Positions 1 through 10,481 of a stretch of DNA of 64,000 nt are shown here, piece after piece. Below the pieces are notes generated by a model. It saw only the letters and a list, made by a program, of their open reading frames with translations. It did no database searches and was not told the origin of the DNA. The stretch lies in contig QYRS01000003.1 in the NCBI GenBank assembly GCA_006503535.1, forward strand, positions 1,364,001 to 1,428,000. The letters run 5' to 3'. Position 1 is the stretch's first letter; each line of letters begins with the position of its first letter. The DNA comes from Arthrinium phaeospermum (Eukaryota > Ascomycota > Sordariomycetes > Amphisphaeriales > Apiosporaceae). Both the position numbers and the translations under genes were made by a program.

Positions 1-253
1 CCTTGCTCTTGGGGTGCAGCTCGTGCTCGGCCCAGCTGGCCGTGGAGAAGCCATCGGACTGCATCTTGGCGTGGATGATCGCCGCGGCGTTCTTGCACGC
101 CCGCATGTCCACGGCGACGTCAATCGAGTTGTCGTAGACATACTCGGCGCCTTCGAGGACACCCGTCTCAGCCTCGGCGGACAGGTTGGGCTTCCCCTGA
201 ATGTGCTGGCGGAGGAGCTCGAGCAGCTCGGGGTCCGCTTCGTCGTCTGACAT
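1..253 (-). CDS. Putative queuosine salvage protein (Qng1/DUF2419 family), N-terminal part
   Basis: The minus strand is open from an ATG at 253 to the window edge, giving about 84 residues that begin MSDDEADPELLELLRQHI; the rest lies outside the window. The segment around residues 38-80 (a Tyr-Asp-Asn-Ser-Ile-Asp-Val stretch, then an Ala-rich helix, then Trp-Ala-Glu-His-Glu-Leu-His-Pro-Lys) fits my recollection of the start of the DUF2419 queuosine-5'-phosphate nucleosidase fold, which frees queuine from nucleotide for tRNA modification. That assignment rests on one short stretch and the catalytic residues are not visible here. No intron is seen within the visible part. The gene diverges from uba2 across 1.4 kb. 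If the family call is wrong, it is simply a conserved acidic N-terminus. Confidence 0.5.
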   Translation of the reverse strand, partial: MSDDEADPELLELLRQHIQGKPNLSAEAETGVLEGAEYVYDNSIDVAVDMRACKNAAAIIHAKMQSDGFSTASWAEHELHPKSK

Positions 254-1653
254 TCTCGACGATTTTGTGAATGTCAAAGACCGTTTATAGACAACCCTTA
301 GCTGCTGTCAATTCCGTGTATGATTGTTCGAAGAATTGTATACCGGGGTTGTCATGGATTCGAGGGGCTTAAAACATGGAGATGTGGAAATCGAGCCCGA
401 CCTCGAAATTTGTAGTAGCGGGTCGGAGTTGGAGCATCAAGCAAGCACTTAACCAGCAGCCTTGCTAACTTATGCATACATACATACTGTATGTACCTAC
501 ATGGGTATAGCACTGAGCGAGTGCAGCACGAGATATCTATTTGGATATAGAGTCGATGAAACGCGGCAGTATTAGCGACTATATTTTGTTGCATCGCAAT
601 ACTGCTATCAGACATTCAAAATCGTCAGACTCGTTCCACCCCCCCTCTTCGTCACTTTTACAGGCCATGTGTGTCAATGGTGGTAGAGTTCCCCTGCAGG
701 CTGAAGTGTGCATGAGACCAAACCAATTGCAGCAACCACTACCGTACTACCGTGCACACCCTGCTTGCTTCCCAGTTGCCAGCCAGCGCGTTTGGGGCGT
801 GCAGAAGGGCGTGTTCCATTTTAGACCCGGGTCCAATTCCGTCACCGGGGAGCGGGAAAGAATCCGAGTCACTGTCAACGTGCCCGTGAACCCCCGTGGC
901 GTAGGGGTAACCAGAACACCCTACCGATGTATTCCATCAAATCGTTGGACACGAATCGGCTAGATCGACTGGGTGTTGATCAAGTCTGGTGATATTCGTG
1001 ATATTCATCCAATCGAATGGACTTCGGGTTGATTAATCGGGAAATATCCTTAATACTAGGTACCGTTATACTTCCAAGTTGTCCCGGAACTGGCGATGCA
1101 TATTTGTATTAGGTTGACGTGCATTCGGTCTGGTGTGTCGGGATCCTTGATTGATGAGGATCAAAGATAAAAAAAAAAGTGTTTGCTCAACAGAGTGAGT
1201 GAGTTCATTGATTACAACATGGATCATAGCAGGCCTGCTTCTGTACCTGTACGGGGGCGTGTGCTCAGTGACGACGGAACACTCCAGGTATCCACGTACC
1301 ATTCTAGGCAGGTACACCAATACCTGTACACCTCGCGGCGCGGAAGCTAGCACACTGGAGCGTAGCACCCAAGGCTCACACACCTCGCGCCATCCCATCG
1401 AATCGAGGCTGAGAGAGTGAGCGCCTGCAACTTTTGATTTATTAACCTAGACACGACTAGATCTGCAGTTTCAACCATCCAGTCGTCTCTTTTCACCTTT
1501 GCGCCTGCTCGCAAATTCCCGTCACGACTATTTCTCCTGTCGCGCCACACAAACACACACCTGCTATCCTTCCTTCGTTCATGCATCCCACCCGATCCAT
1601 GACGGCAACTGAAGTGGGCTGGAGCTGTCTTTAGTTAGGTATCTCACTACACC
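254..1653. promoter_or_regulatory. Divergent intergenic region between the Qng1-like gene and uba2
   Basis: This 1.4-kb spacer should hold both promoters. It has a run of A residues near 1170-1180 and pyrimidine-rich DNA at about 1480-1600, close to the uba2 start, as is common in fungal 5' leaders. The small frames inside lack codon bias or recognisable protein features. No specific operator was identified. Confidence 0.5.
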
Positions 1654-4030
1654 ATGGCGCTGGCTCCAACAAGTCGCGACAGCTACAACTGCCAATCCTT
1701 GACCAAGAGCGTCAATGACGATGTCAAAGCCGTAAGTATATTCTCTGTTCTCTTCCCCATTGCCGCTACGCAGCAGCCAGCATCTGCGCGCCAGCTTTAC
1801 GCCCTGCACAATGAGCTGTCTGCCTGCGCATTGCACTGCATATGTCGACCACCGGCGCAGGCGCAAACATGGCAAGCAGCTCCAACAACCGCACGGCAGC
1901 ACCTCTTCACCAAGCAACACCTTCGCACTTTTAGCAACCCAGTATTCCTCTGACTGCTACTGTCCACCATGGAACTGCTCGAAGCTGCCGATCCTGTCGT
2001 TTTACTGACCTATGTCTCGCAGGCCAAAGTTCTGATGGTCGGTGCCGGCGGCATCGGTTGCGAACTCTTGAAGAACCTCGCCTTGACTGGTTTTGGCGAA
2101 ATCCACATTGTCGACCTCGACACGATAGACCTGAGCAACTTGAACCGCCAATTCCTCTTCCGACACGAACACATCAAGAAGTCTAAAGCATTGGTACAGA
2201 AGCCCCCGGGTGAGGTGGTGGTGTGGCGATGGCGAGCTTGTGCTAACCCGGCTGACAGGTAGCGAAAGAGGCGGCCGAAAGCTTCAACCCGAACGTTAAG
2301 ATCGAGGCGCACCATGCGAATATCAAAGATGCGCAATTCAATCTAGAATGGTTTCGCGGTTTCAACCTTGTCTTCAATGCGCTGGATAACCTGGAGGCGA
2401 GGCGCCATGTCAACAAGATGTGCCTGGCGGCAGATGTGCCCTTGATCGAGAGCGGTACGACTGGTTTCAATGGTCAGGTACAGGTCATCAAGAAGGGCGT
2501 CACAGCGTGCTACGACTGCACAACAAAGGACGTCCCTAAGTCGTTCCCAGTGTGCACGATCCGAAGCACACCGAGCCAGCCTATCCACTGCATTGTCTGG
2601 GCCAAGAGCTATCTTTTGAACGAGGTCTTCGGTGTTAGCGAAGACGAAGCAGCTTTCGACCACTCGACGGATGCCGACAATGCCGAAGAGATCGCGGAGC
2701 TGAAGAAGGAGGCCGAGGCGCTGCGAAGAATCCGAGAGTCTGTTGGCACCGCAGAATTCCCCAAGATGCTGTTCGACAAAGTATTCAAGGCCGATATCGA
2801 CCGATTGCGATCCATGGAGGAGATGTGGCAGTCGAGGAAAAAGCCGGAGCCTTTGGACTACGACGTCCTGAAGCCCAATGCCCCTGCAGTCACTCCGGAA
2901 TTATTACAAGACGGGCAGAAAGTGTGGTCTCTGGAGGAAAACCTGACGGTTATGAACGATAGCCTGGAACGCCTGAGCAAACGAGTGGCTGAGCTCAAGG
3001 CAGCTGGAACAGCTCAGCCCACCATCACGTTTGACAAGGATGATGAAGACACTCTGGATTTTGTCGCGGCAGCTGCCAACATTCGGTCTTCCATATTTGG
3101 CATCGACCGAAAGTCTCGCTTTGACATCAAGCAAATGGCTGGCAACATTATCCCAGCTATTGCCACTACAAATGCCATCGTGGCGGGTCTTTGTGTGCTG
3201 GAGTCATTCAAAGTACTCAAAGGTCACTATGACCAGACCAAGGAGGTAAGGAACACAACCCACATACCCGAATTAGGACCAGAGCTCATGCATAACATCA
3301 TAGGTATTCCTGTCACCATTCGCAACCCAGCGTCTACTGAGTGCGGATAAGCCTCAACCTCCGAATCCAAACTGTCCTGTCTGCAGCGTTTACCAGACGA
3401 ACGTGTATGTGGATCTATCACGTGCCACACTCCAAGACCTGGTGGGCGACTTCGTGAGATTGCAGCTGGGTTACGGTGACAAGGAGCTTGCCGTCAGTAC
3501 GGAGGCCGGTGTTCTTTACGACCCTGAGGAAGAAGACAACCTTTCCAAGAAACTGGGCGAGCTCGGTAATTATACTCTTGGCACGTACTATCTGGTGTTG
3601 TTCTAACGCTGCTCTGCAGGAATCAAGCAGGACACTTTTGTGACCATCGTGGACGAAGAAGACGACGACGTCTTCGTCAATGTTGTTCTGAACATCCAAG
3701 AGGCGTAAGTTAATTTACCCCCAAACTAGACTGCAGTCAACTGACCCCCATTCCAGCAAGGAACCCCTCACGGATAAACCCATCAAAAGCCTTGAGCCCG
3801 ACCAAGCACCCAAGATTCCTCGCAAGCCCAAGAAGGAGCCTGCCCAGGAAAGCAATGGTGTAAAGTCGGATGGCGATGCATCAGTCAAAGATCTGAAGCG
3901 CGCCAGAGAGGACGAAGGCGATGTGCCGCCGCCCTCCAAGAAGGCGAAAACCTCTGGCGCAGATGACGACGATGTCGTTCTCGTTGGTGATGATGGTCCG
4001 AGCACTGGGGCTATCGTGATTGACGACTAG
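1654..4030 (+). CDS. uba2: SUMO-activating enzyme E1 subunit 2 (Uba2)
   Basis: Catalytic subunit of the heterodimeric SUMO E1 (with Aos1), which adenylates SUMO, binds it as a thioester and passes it to Ubc9. Six exons: 1654-1731, 2023-2193, 2259-3245, 3304-3565, 3620-3704, 3757-4030, giving 618 aa, close to fungal Uba2 length; every junction keeps phase. The nucleotide-binding motif [11 protein letters not shown] is at residues 32-42, followed by [16 protein letters not shown]. The catalytic cysteine is Cys182 in PVCTIRSTP. Two CxxC pairs (CYDC and CPVC) should bind the structural zinc. The ubiquitin-like fold follows. The tail carries a basic nuclear signal (KRARED...SKKAKTS) and an acidic [11 protein letters not shown] stretch resembling a SUMO-interacting motif. 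Intron 1 is long (291 bp) for this window. The start at 1654 has a good fungal context (ACCATGG) and gives the short N-terminus expected before the Rossmann strand. Confidence 0.95.
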
Positions 4031-4065
4031 TCCATACGTGGGAGAAGAATCCGACAGATCTTCCG

Positions 4066-5197
4066 TCACGTAGCGCTGAGACCACCGTCTAGATTGAGGA
4101 CGGTATTGTGTGCATATGAATTCTTAACAAGGAACGCAGCAGCATCGGCGACTTCTTCCGCCGATCCAAGCCGACCCAACGGGATGAGGCTTTCCAGATC
4201 GGCCGACTTGGCGATGGCTACAATGTACATTAGTGGATACATTTCACCTCGAGGAGAGCCGTGCATGGATGAGGGCTGGCGGCTGGATTGAGAATTTCTG
4301 AGCGAAATGAGCAACTTACAGGCGGTCATTTCGGTCTGGATATACCCGGGTAGGATGACGTTGATTCGAATGCCGAATCTTCCCACTTCCCATGCCAGAG
4401 CTCTCGTCAAACCTAGGGCACCGAGGTTAGATAATTAGAGGAAACGAGAAATATCTCGGAATACTGAAACACATGACATACCCACGATACCTGCTTTTGA
4501 TGCCGCATATACACTTGCGCCCCTTCCGGCGTGAGTTGCAAGAAGACTGGAGATATTCACGATGCAGCCTGTCTCATATATGTCAGTGCCGTGCAGGCGT
4601 GCGGCAGTAGAGGCTATAGTGGTGTGCTTACCGGATTTCTGTTGCATCATTTTCTTGACGACTTGTTGGCAGCCCAGAATGGTGCCTTCCAGATTAGTGT
4701 TTAAGATCTCTTTCATATCGGGCACTCCAGTATTGAAAAGGAAGGAACTCTGAGTAATGCCGGCCGCATTGATGAGAATATCGACGTCTCGCTAAAGTGG
4801 ACATAGGCAACCGAATTAGTATACTTCGACCTTCAATATATCCCCCCCTTTTCCCCTCGTAGACACTTAGGTAGTTTCCTGGGACGCAACACCTTTGAAA
4901 ACATGACCGATCGGGTTCATCTCTACGTACTTTCTCCGTCTTCATTTGTTTCAACATCAGCTGCCAGCCCGTCACGTTTGCCACGTTGAACGCAAAGGTG
5001 GCGTGCTTCGGCGGCACGGCCGGCGGCGCGAGGCCCGGCTTCAGGTCGAGGCTCTTGAGCGCCGTCTGCAGCCGCGCCTCGTCGCGCCCGACCAGCGTGA
5101 TGCTGGCGCCCTCGGAGGCGAAGTGCTTGGCGATGGCGAGGCCGATGCCTCGGCTCCCGCCCGTCACGATGGCGTGGGCGCCGGCTAGGGAACGCAT
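4066..5197 (-). CDS. Short-chain dehydrogenase/reductase, FabG/Oar1-like 3-oxoacyl-ACP reductase
   Basis: Classical SDR of 252 aa in five exons (minus strand: 5197-4931, 4791-4632, 4568-4482, 4412-4320, 4217-4066), all in phase. The NAD(P)-binding motif TGGSRGIG lies at residues 13-20, NAAG at 97-100, the catalytic Ser at about 150 and the Tyr-x-x-x-Lys pair in YAASK at 163-167. The end (PLGRLGSAEEVADAAAFL, then NLDGGLSA) is typical of FabG-type enzymes. By family, Oar1 or CBR4-type proteins reduce 3-oxoacyl-ACP in mitochondrial type II fatty acid synthesis, but the SDR fold alone does not prove the substrate. The N-terminus is very short before the Rossmann strand, so no obvious mitochondrial presequence is present. 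The gene ends 35 bp from the uba2 stop, tail-to-tail, so the 3' UTRs must overlap. Confidence 0.85.
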
Positions 5198-6210
5198 CGT
5201 CGTGGGCTTGCTTGCTTGCTCGCTCGGCTCACGGGGGCGGCGCGTCTACTTCTGGTGCAACGGCTTTGGCGTCGTCGTCGATATGATAAGGCAATAGGAG
5301 AAGGGATGTGTATCCTGGTCCTTGTAGAAAGCGGTTGTCACGTGCTGCTGGTTTGCAGGTTGGTTTGTTGTCGGGATGATGATGCGATTATACGCAAGCC
5401 AAGATGCAAAGTTAGATCCTGATCGTGCTAGTATTCTGTCAGCTTGATGCAGCCAACTTGCCGGCGGTGTGCAGGTCTACATACGTGAAAGAGGCCAATG
5501 AACTGGCTGGCTCCCTAGACGAAGACACTACAAATCTTTGAACTATTTTACAGATCCCTAGTCAGTGACGTGAAGGATGCACGATGGTGCAAGTGAAGTG
5601 TGGATATGTATGTACAATTGTACTTGCGGTACATGACGGCACCAGACGACTACACCAATCCGACGACATGTAAGTGTCTCATTGGGTGATAGGAATAGGT
5701 GGTGGTTCACTAATGTACCTACAGCTTCCTACTATTCAAGGTTAGCTAGCCTTAGTTTTCAGGGACGGATCAGAGGCCAAGCAGGGCTCAGCGCTCATTC
5801 AAAACGTAAAATCAACAACGGAGCAATCGGAGGGGTCAGACAAATAAACAACATACATCATCGTAACAGCCTACCTACCTAATATCAATGCGCAACAACT
5901 TCTTTTCCTCTAATACCCTTCCCTTCTGGTCGATCCTGCTACGGTCGGGGGAAAGAGGATTCGCCGGTGTCAAGGACGGCCGAGATTAACATGAGAAGAG
6001 AGACCCCCGGTTTTCTTTAATTGCTTTCTTGACCTTTCCTTTTTGCGGCTGCCGTCGTCGTTTCGAAACCTGAGCACGAGCATCCCGCATCCCACCTTCG
6101 CCGACCCGAACCCTCTTGAGCAACCCAACTACTCGTGCGGCCCGCCCGCAACCCGGGATCAACACGACTACTTCTGCCCTCCTGTAGTACTTTACTCATA
6201 CGACCGTCCG
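5198..6210. promoter_or_regulatory. Divergent intergenic region between the SDR gene and the LCB-phosphate phosphatase gene
   Basis: About 1 kb between two outward-pointing genes. The sequence from about 5880 to 6060 is pyrimidine-rich and probably part of the leader of the plus-strand gene. No coding sequence or recognisable operator was seen. Confidence 0.45.
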
Positions 6211-8378
6211 ATGTGCTCGTCGCACGCCAATGGCGCTGCCGTGGGCGCCGACTCGAAGAAGCCGACCGTGAAGGCTAGCGATGGAGAGAAGCCGCCTGTG
6301 ATCGACGCCGGCCTGCGGGATCTAGACCATTGTACGTGTAGCCACCCACCACCGGCCCTCGCCAAGGGCCACCGCGACTTATACTGCCTTGGAAGAGCAA
6401 TCTATCCTATGCGACTCACGAGAGAGGCGCACTTGCACCCTGGCGCAATACCTAAACTTTCCAGGCGCAAGCATGTGTCTTACATCTACGAGTCCACTTT
6501 CACTGACAGCGCTCCCTGCGACTTACAGACAAACGCATCCTTTCACCATGGCGATACGACTTGCGACAGTGGGCGTTGCCCCTGATCAGATGGGAGACGC
6601 CCTACCTCGCCTACCTACAAGATACGTTGCGCACGCCGGCGCTCGATAGCTACTTCGCCATTACTGCCAACCTGGGCACGCATACCTTCTTCATGGTCGG
6701 GTTGCCCATCATGTTCTGGTGCGGCTTCGAGTCGTTTGGCAAAGGGTCGGTTCCCCTCCGCTAACCTGCTCGCGGGTCTTGTGTTGACAATGTGCCACAG
6801 TCTCGTTCGCATCCTCGCCTGTGGTGTCTTCTTTACAGGCTTCATAAAAGATCTCTTCTCGCTTCCCCGACCGCTGTCGCCTCCCTTGCAACGAATCACC
6901 ATGTCAGGCTCCGCCGCCCTCGAGTACGGTTTCCCCTCGACACACTCGGCCAACGCCGTCTCGGTCGCGGTATACGGTCTTCTTTGCCTACATTCTCCAG
7001 ACAACATGATGCAGCCAAACATGAAGCTAGGACTCGAGATCTTATCCTATTTCTATGCGGCCAGCATCATCTTTGGCCGCCTCTATTGTGGCATGCACGG
7101 ATTTGTCGATGTGGTTATTGGTTCGATCATGGGTGCTGTCATCTCTCTTGGTGAATTCTACTACGGCCCGCCTCTCGACATGTACCTGTACTCGCGCCCC
7201 TTTACGACCGTTCTGTGTGTGGTGCTCGTCATTATAGTGTTGGTGCGCGTGCATCCTGAACCCGCCGATGATTGTCCTTGTTTCGACGACAGTGTCGCCT
7301 TTGCGGGCGTTATGATTGGCCTCGAAATCGGCACGTGGCACTATGCCATGGCTCCGCATGGCCAAATTCGGTTCGATCTCGAGGGTCTCGGCTGGCCTGT
7401 TGTGATTATGCGCATTGTGACCGGGGTGATGGCAGTGTTTGTGTGGCGGGAAGCGGCCAAGCCCATCTTGTTGAAGTCCTTGCCGTATTTCTTCCGAATC
7501 ATCGAGACGTGGGGGATGAACCTTCCCCGCCGCTTCTTCATGCCGGCCTCCAAGTACAAGAACATTCCGCTCCGTCTGCGGGTCGACAACGTCCTGCCTA
7601 ACGTCAGCGACTTCCCCAACTTTGTTAACAACATTCGCAAGGGCGGCCGCGGTAGGTCCGTGAGCATTGGCCCGCAGAGCGCGGCGGACGCGTACGAGAC
7701 GCTGGCCTACCGCGATCGCCGGCGGAGGGAGAGCAACACGAGCAACACGAGCCGTGGCCTCCGCAGCAAGGAGAGCGTCGCGTCGCTCCGGGGGACGAGC
7801 CCGAGCCCGATAGCAGTCAGTGACGAGAAGTCGGGCGCGCGGAGCAGTGCCATAAGTGGCGGCCACCACCACAACAAGCTCAGCGACTATGAGCGCATGA
7901 TGGGCGAGGGCACCGTGATGATATCGCCCCCCGAGGAGGAGGGCGACGACCCGACGCTCATTATCGGTTCACAGGACGAGATGAGCGAGCGGGAGGTGTT
8001 CGCCCAGCTTATCAAGCCGAGAGTGAGGTACGACGTGGAGGTCGTGACGAAGTTGGTGGTATATACTGGTATGTGTCACTCTTTCTCTTTTCCAACGACA
8101 CCGCTTCTTGTCAATGTGAACTGGCCAGGAGGGCAATCGTATCGCCTGTCTTCGGGCTCGAGTTCCGATTTGCGCAGGTCGTTAAGGTTCAGGCAAGCTG
8201 CGGAAGCGCCGGGTCATACGACGTGGGGCTGCCGCGTCACAACTCTCCGGCACTTGTTGTATTCCACGCCCCCCTGAAATTGGATTCCACCACTAATACG
8301 AGAGACTGTCTAGGCATCGCCCTGATCGCCGTAGATATCGGGCCGCTCATGTTCACTGTCATTGGTTTGTCTATTTGA
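6211..8378 (+). CDS. Long-chain-base (sphingosine) 1-phosphate phosphatase, PAP2 superfamily
   Basis: ER membrane phosphatase of the Lcb3/Ysr3/SGPP type, which removes phosphate from dihydrosphingosine- and phytosphingosine-1-phosphate. Four exons (6211-6331, 6529-6745, 6801-8068, 8314-8378) give 556 aa. All three PAP2 motifs are present: K129xxxxxxRP137, the PSTHS motif with His161, and R206xxxxxH212xxxD216. Several hydrophobic helices follow in the first 280 residues. After the phosphatase core come a low-complexity cytosolic region (about residues 325-420, Arg/Ser rich) and a final hydrophobic segment split between exons 3 and 4. The last junction restores a C-terminus of the type seen in fungal orthologues (VVYTGIALIAVDIGP). 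Intron 2 is 55 bp with donor GTCGGT, weaker than the others. The C-terminal tail after the PAP2 core is longer than in yeast Lcb3. Confidence 0.88.
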
Positions 8379-9187
8379 CGGCTGCCATAACCGGCAGTTG
8401 CATTAAGTACCCCGGCGGCGGACTAACTAATGACGGAATGAAATATTTTCAACAACATAGCATGCATGAGAGCCTTCTGTTTCTTCCTTCTTCTTCGTTT
8501 CTATTGGCTCCCCTTGTTCTGGTGGGAAGGGGAAGCTGGTGGTTGCTGCCAGAACATGTGTGAGCTGACATGCCCGCCGGCATTGGCGAGGGGCTTTAAT
8601 TGATTGGGATGCCCTTCGAATTGTATATACTTCTTCTGTTGGGGGAGGCGCGTCGTCGTCTTAGTTCGCAAGCTCGTCTTGTTCGGCTTTCTTGGTGGGT
8701 ATAGACTCCGCTGTATAGATTATGAGTTCGCTCCTGAAAACAGTAATACCAAACAAAACACTTTGTCCGTCATGGCTTGGGGAAATTTGGCGATGTAGAA
8801 GAACATAACATGTGTGATACCCAAAACCTTGCGCTGGCTGCTGTCGGCGACTCGACCGGCGACCGCGGTGAGCGGTGGAAGGGGATGTAGGACGTCCATA
8901 CTGGGAGTCGTGCGACACGAGAATCGTTGAGAATGTTCTCAGGGTAGACTGGCGAGTTACTGTAATACAATCAAGAGAAAACTTATATGGGCCGTATTCT
9001 ACCTAATTCCCCTGGCGATAAGCCACCTGAACCCCAAGACGAAAGCTTTTCACACGGAAATAGTTGCACACCCATACACCTCCAGGCAGTTGTTGCTGTA
9101 ATGTTTTCCACTGCCCCACCCCCCTTGTTTCTTTATATATAGGGGGAGCGACGCGAGGCGATCAGACAAATTGATGGCAAAGGTACC
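8379..9187. other. Intergenic, no gene seen
   Basis: Downstream of the phosphatase gene and downstream of the monooxygenase relic. Small frames only; nothing with protein-like composition. Presumed to hold the 3' UTR of the phosphatase gene. Confidence 0.4.
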
Positions 9188-9847
9188 CTATATATACCGT
9201 ACCTTGCTTTGGACCTTGACGGCAAACTCGATCTTGCTCTTCCCGCCGTCATGGAGGCACGAGGCCAGCGAGATGGTGTCCTCCACGGCAGCGGTGGCGG
9301 TGGTCTCGCCGCTGCCCATGTCGTCGAGGCGGACACCGCCCACCAGGTGGGCGGCGACTTGTAGTAGCCCGGCCACGCGCCGCTCATAGACGATCTCGAT
9401 GTCCCTCCGCCGGACGAGCAGCATCAGCATGCGGGGGTCCTCGGCGATGGCGTCGCTCTCCCGCGCAAGTCCGGGTCACCGGGTATCTATGTGGCGGGCT
9501 GTCTGGGGCGCGACGTTGAAATGGTCACCTGCAGTAGTAGGGATAGGGGGTGTTCGCCAGACCAAGTTTCATGTACCATCGCTTGCCATACTTCTTTTAT
9601 GTCAACAAAGTGGAAATGCGACTACCCCTTGCCTGCAATCAGTAGGGTTAGGCGAACCGCTCGATGACGCGAACGCCGTGGCCCTTGCGCCAGCATTCCA
9701 GAGCAGCAAACAGCCCGGCAGACCCGGCACTGACGATGAGAATGTTTTATGTCCGAGGGAGGGCCCCTCGGCGGGGAGCTCGTTCAAAGAGGCCCCGGGT
9801 CGGTTCAAATCGGATCCGCCGGAGAAAAAGGTCTGATGAAACGACAT
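9188..9847 (-). pseudogene. Relic of an FAD-dependent monooxygenase gene
   Basis: Two pieces of a salicylate-hydroxylase-like flavoprotein survive on the minus strand in different frames. From about 9743 to 9648 the frame reads ILIVSAGSAGLFAALECW and then VRVIER before a stop; this matches the GxGxxG dinucleotide-binding start of the family, although the first Gly is replaced by Ser. It is out of frame with the ATG-led frame starting at 9847. From about 9460 to 9188 another frame contains AVEDTISLASCLHDGGK followed by IEFAVKVQSKVRY, resembling the FAD-ribityl and post-GD region (typically AIEDA..LA..L, then AV..YE..R). The intervening 190 bp cannot hold the roughly 250-300 missing residues, so the substrate domain has been lost. 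Alternative: a wrongly read intergenic stretch, but two ordered matches on one strand make a relic more likely. Confidence 0.6.
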
Positions 9848-10481
9848 GCTTGAGTAAGTCGGGCAACCAAAGAGGTAGATGCATAGTTGGTTGTGAAGAA
9901 GGTTACAGGTGTTGGTAGAGCTGTGCTGCTCTCTGGTATCTAAGAAAGTCGGCAGTAATCCGCAACTAATCGCGATATATAGGGGCTAATGGACGGACTC
10001 TCGGATACTGTCGGGTTGCCTTGTGAGTACTGCAATCTCAAAGGGGCTTACAGGTCAGATGTCTACAAGTACTCAGAGGAAACCAACAACGCCCTCAAAT
10101 CCAGCCGAGTTATCACCCATGAGTTGGTCATTGGACGGCAGCACAGCATGAGCATTTGCCGTCCATAAACCGACTGCACGTGGCCAACACATCAGCCGCG
10201 AGAGAAACAGCTTGTGTTTGTTTGTTCACCCTTCACGTCAAGTCAAGCCCGGGTTTCACGTAGATAACACAGACAAGTTGTGGGAAGTGAAGTATATGTT
10301 GATGAGTTTTTATTACAGAAAGCACGGCCAAAATGGACCTTGTGATATATTGTCAAGCGCCGCCAGATGTATTTAGTCTATCCATAGGACATCATTGAAA
10401 CCTCTTTTCGAAGAAAAAGATCTCGTCTGTGTGTATGATAATCGTGTACCAATGGTATCAAGCCCGCCAAGTCTGAGGGAC
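9848..10481. other. Intergenic, 3' side of the GH17 gene
   Basis: No coding signal. Contains the presumed 3' UTR of the minus-strand GH17 gene close to 10380-10480 and, at its left edge, the 5' flank of the monooxygenase relic. Confidence 0.4.

Noticed and set aside
2194..2220. Alternative uba2 exon-2 donor at GTGAGG (2210)
   Set aside because: It would insert extra residues in the invariant KALVAKE segment; donor GTACAG at 2194 gives the expected sequence.
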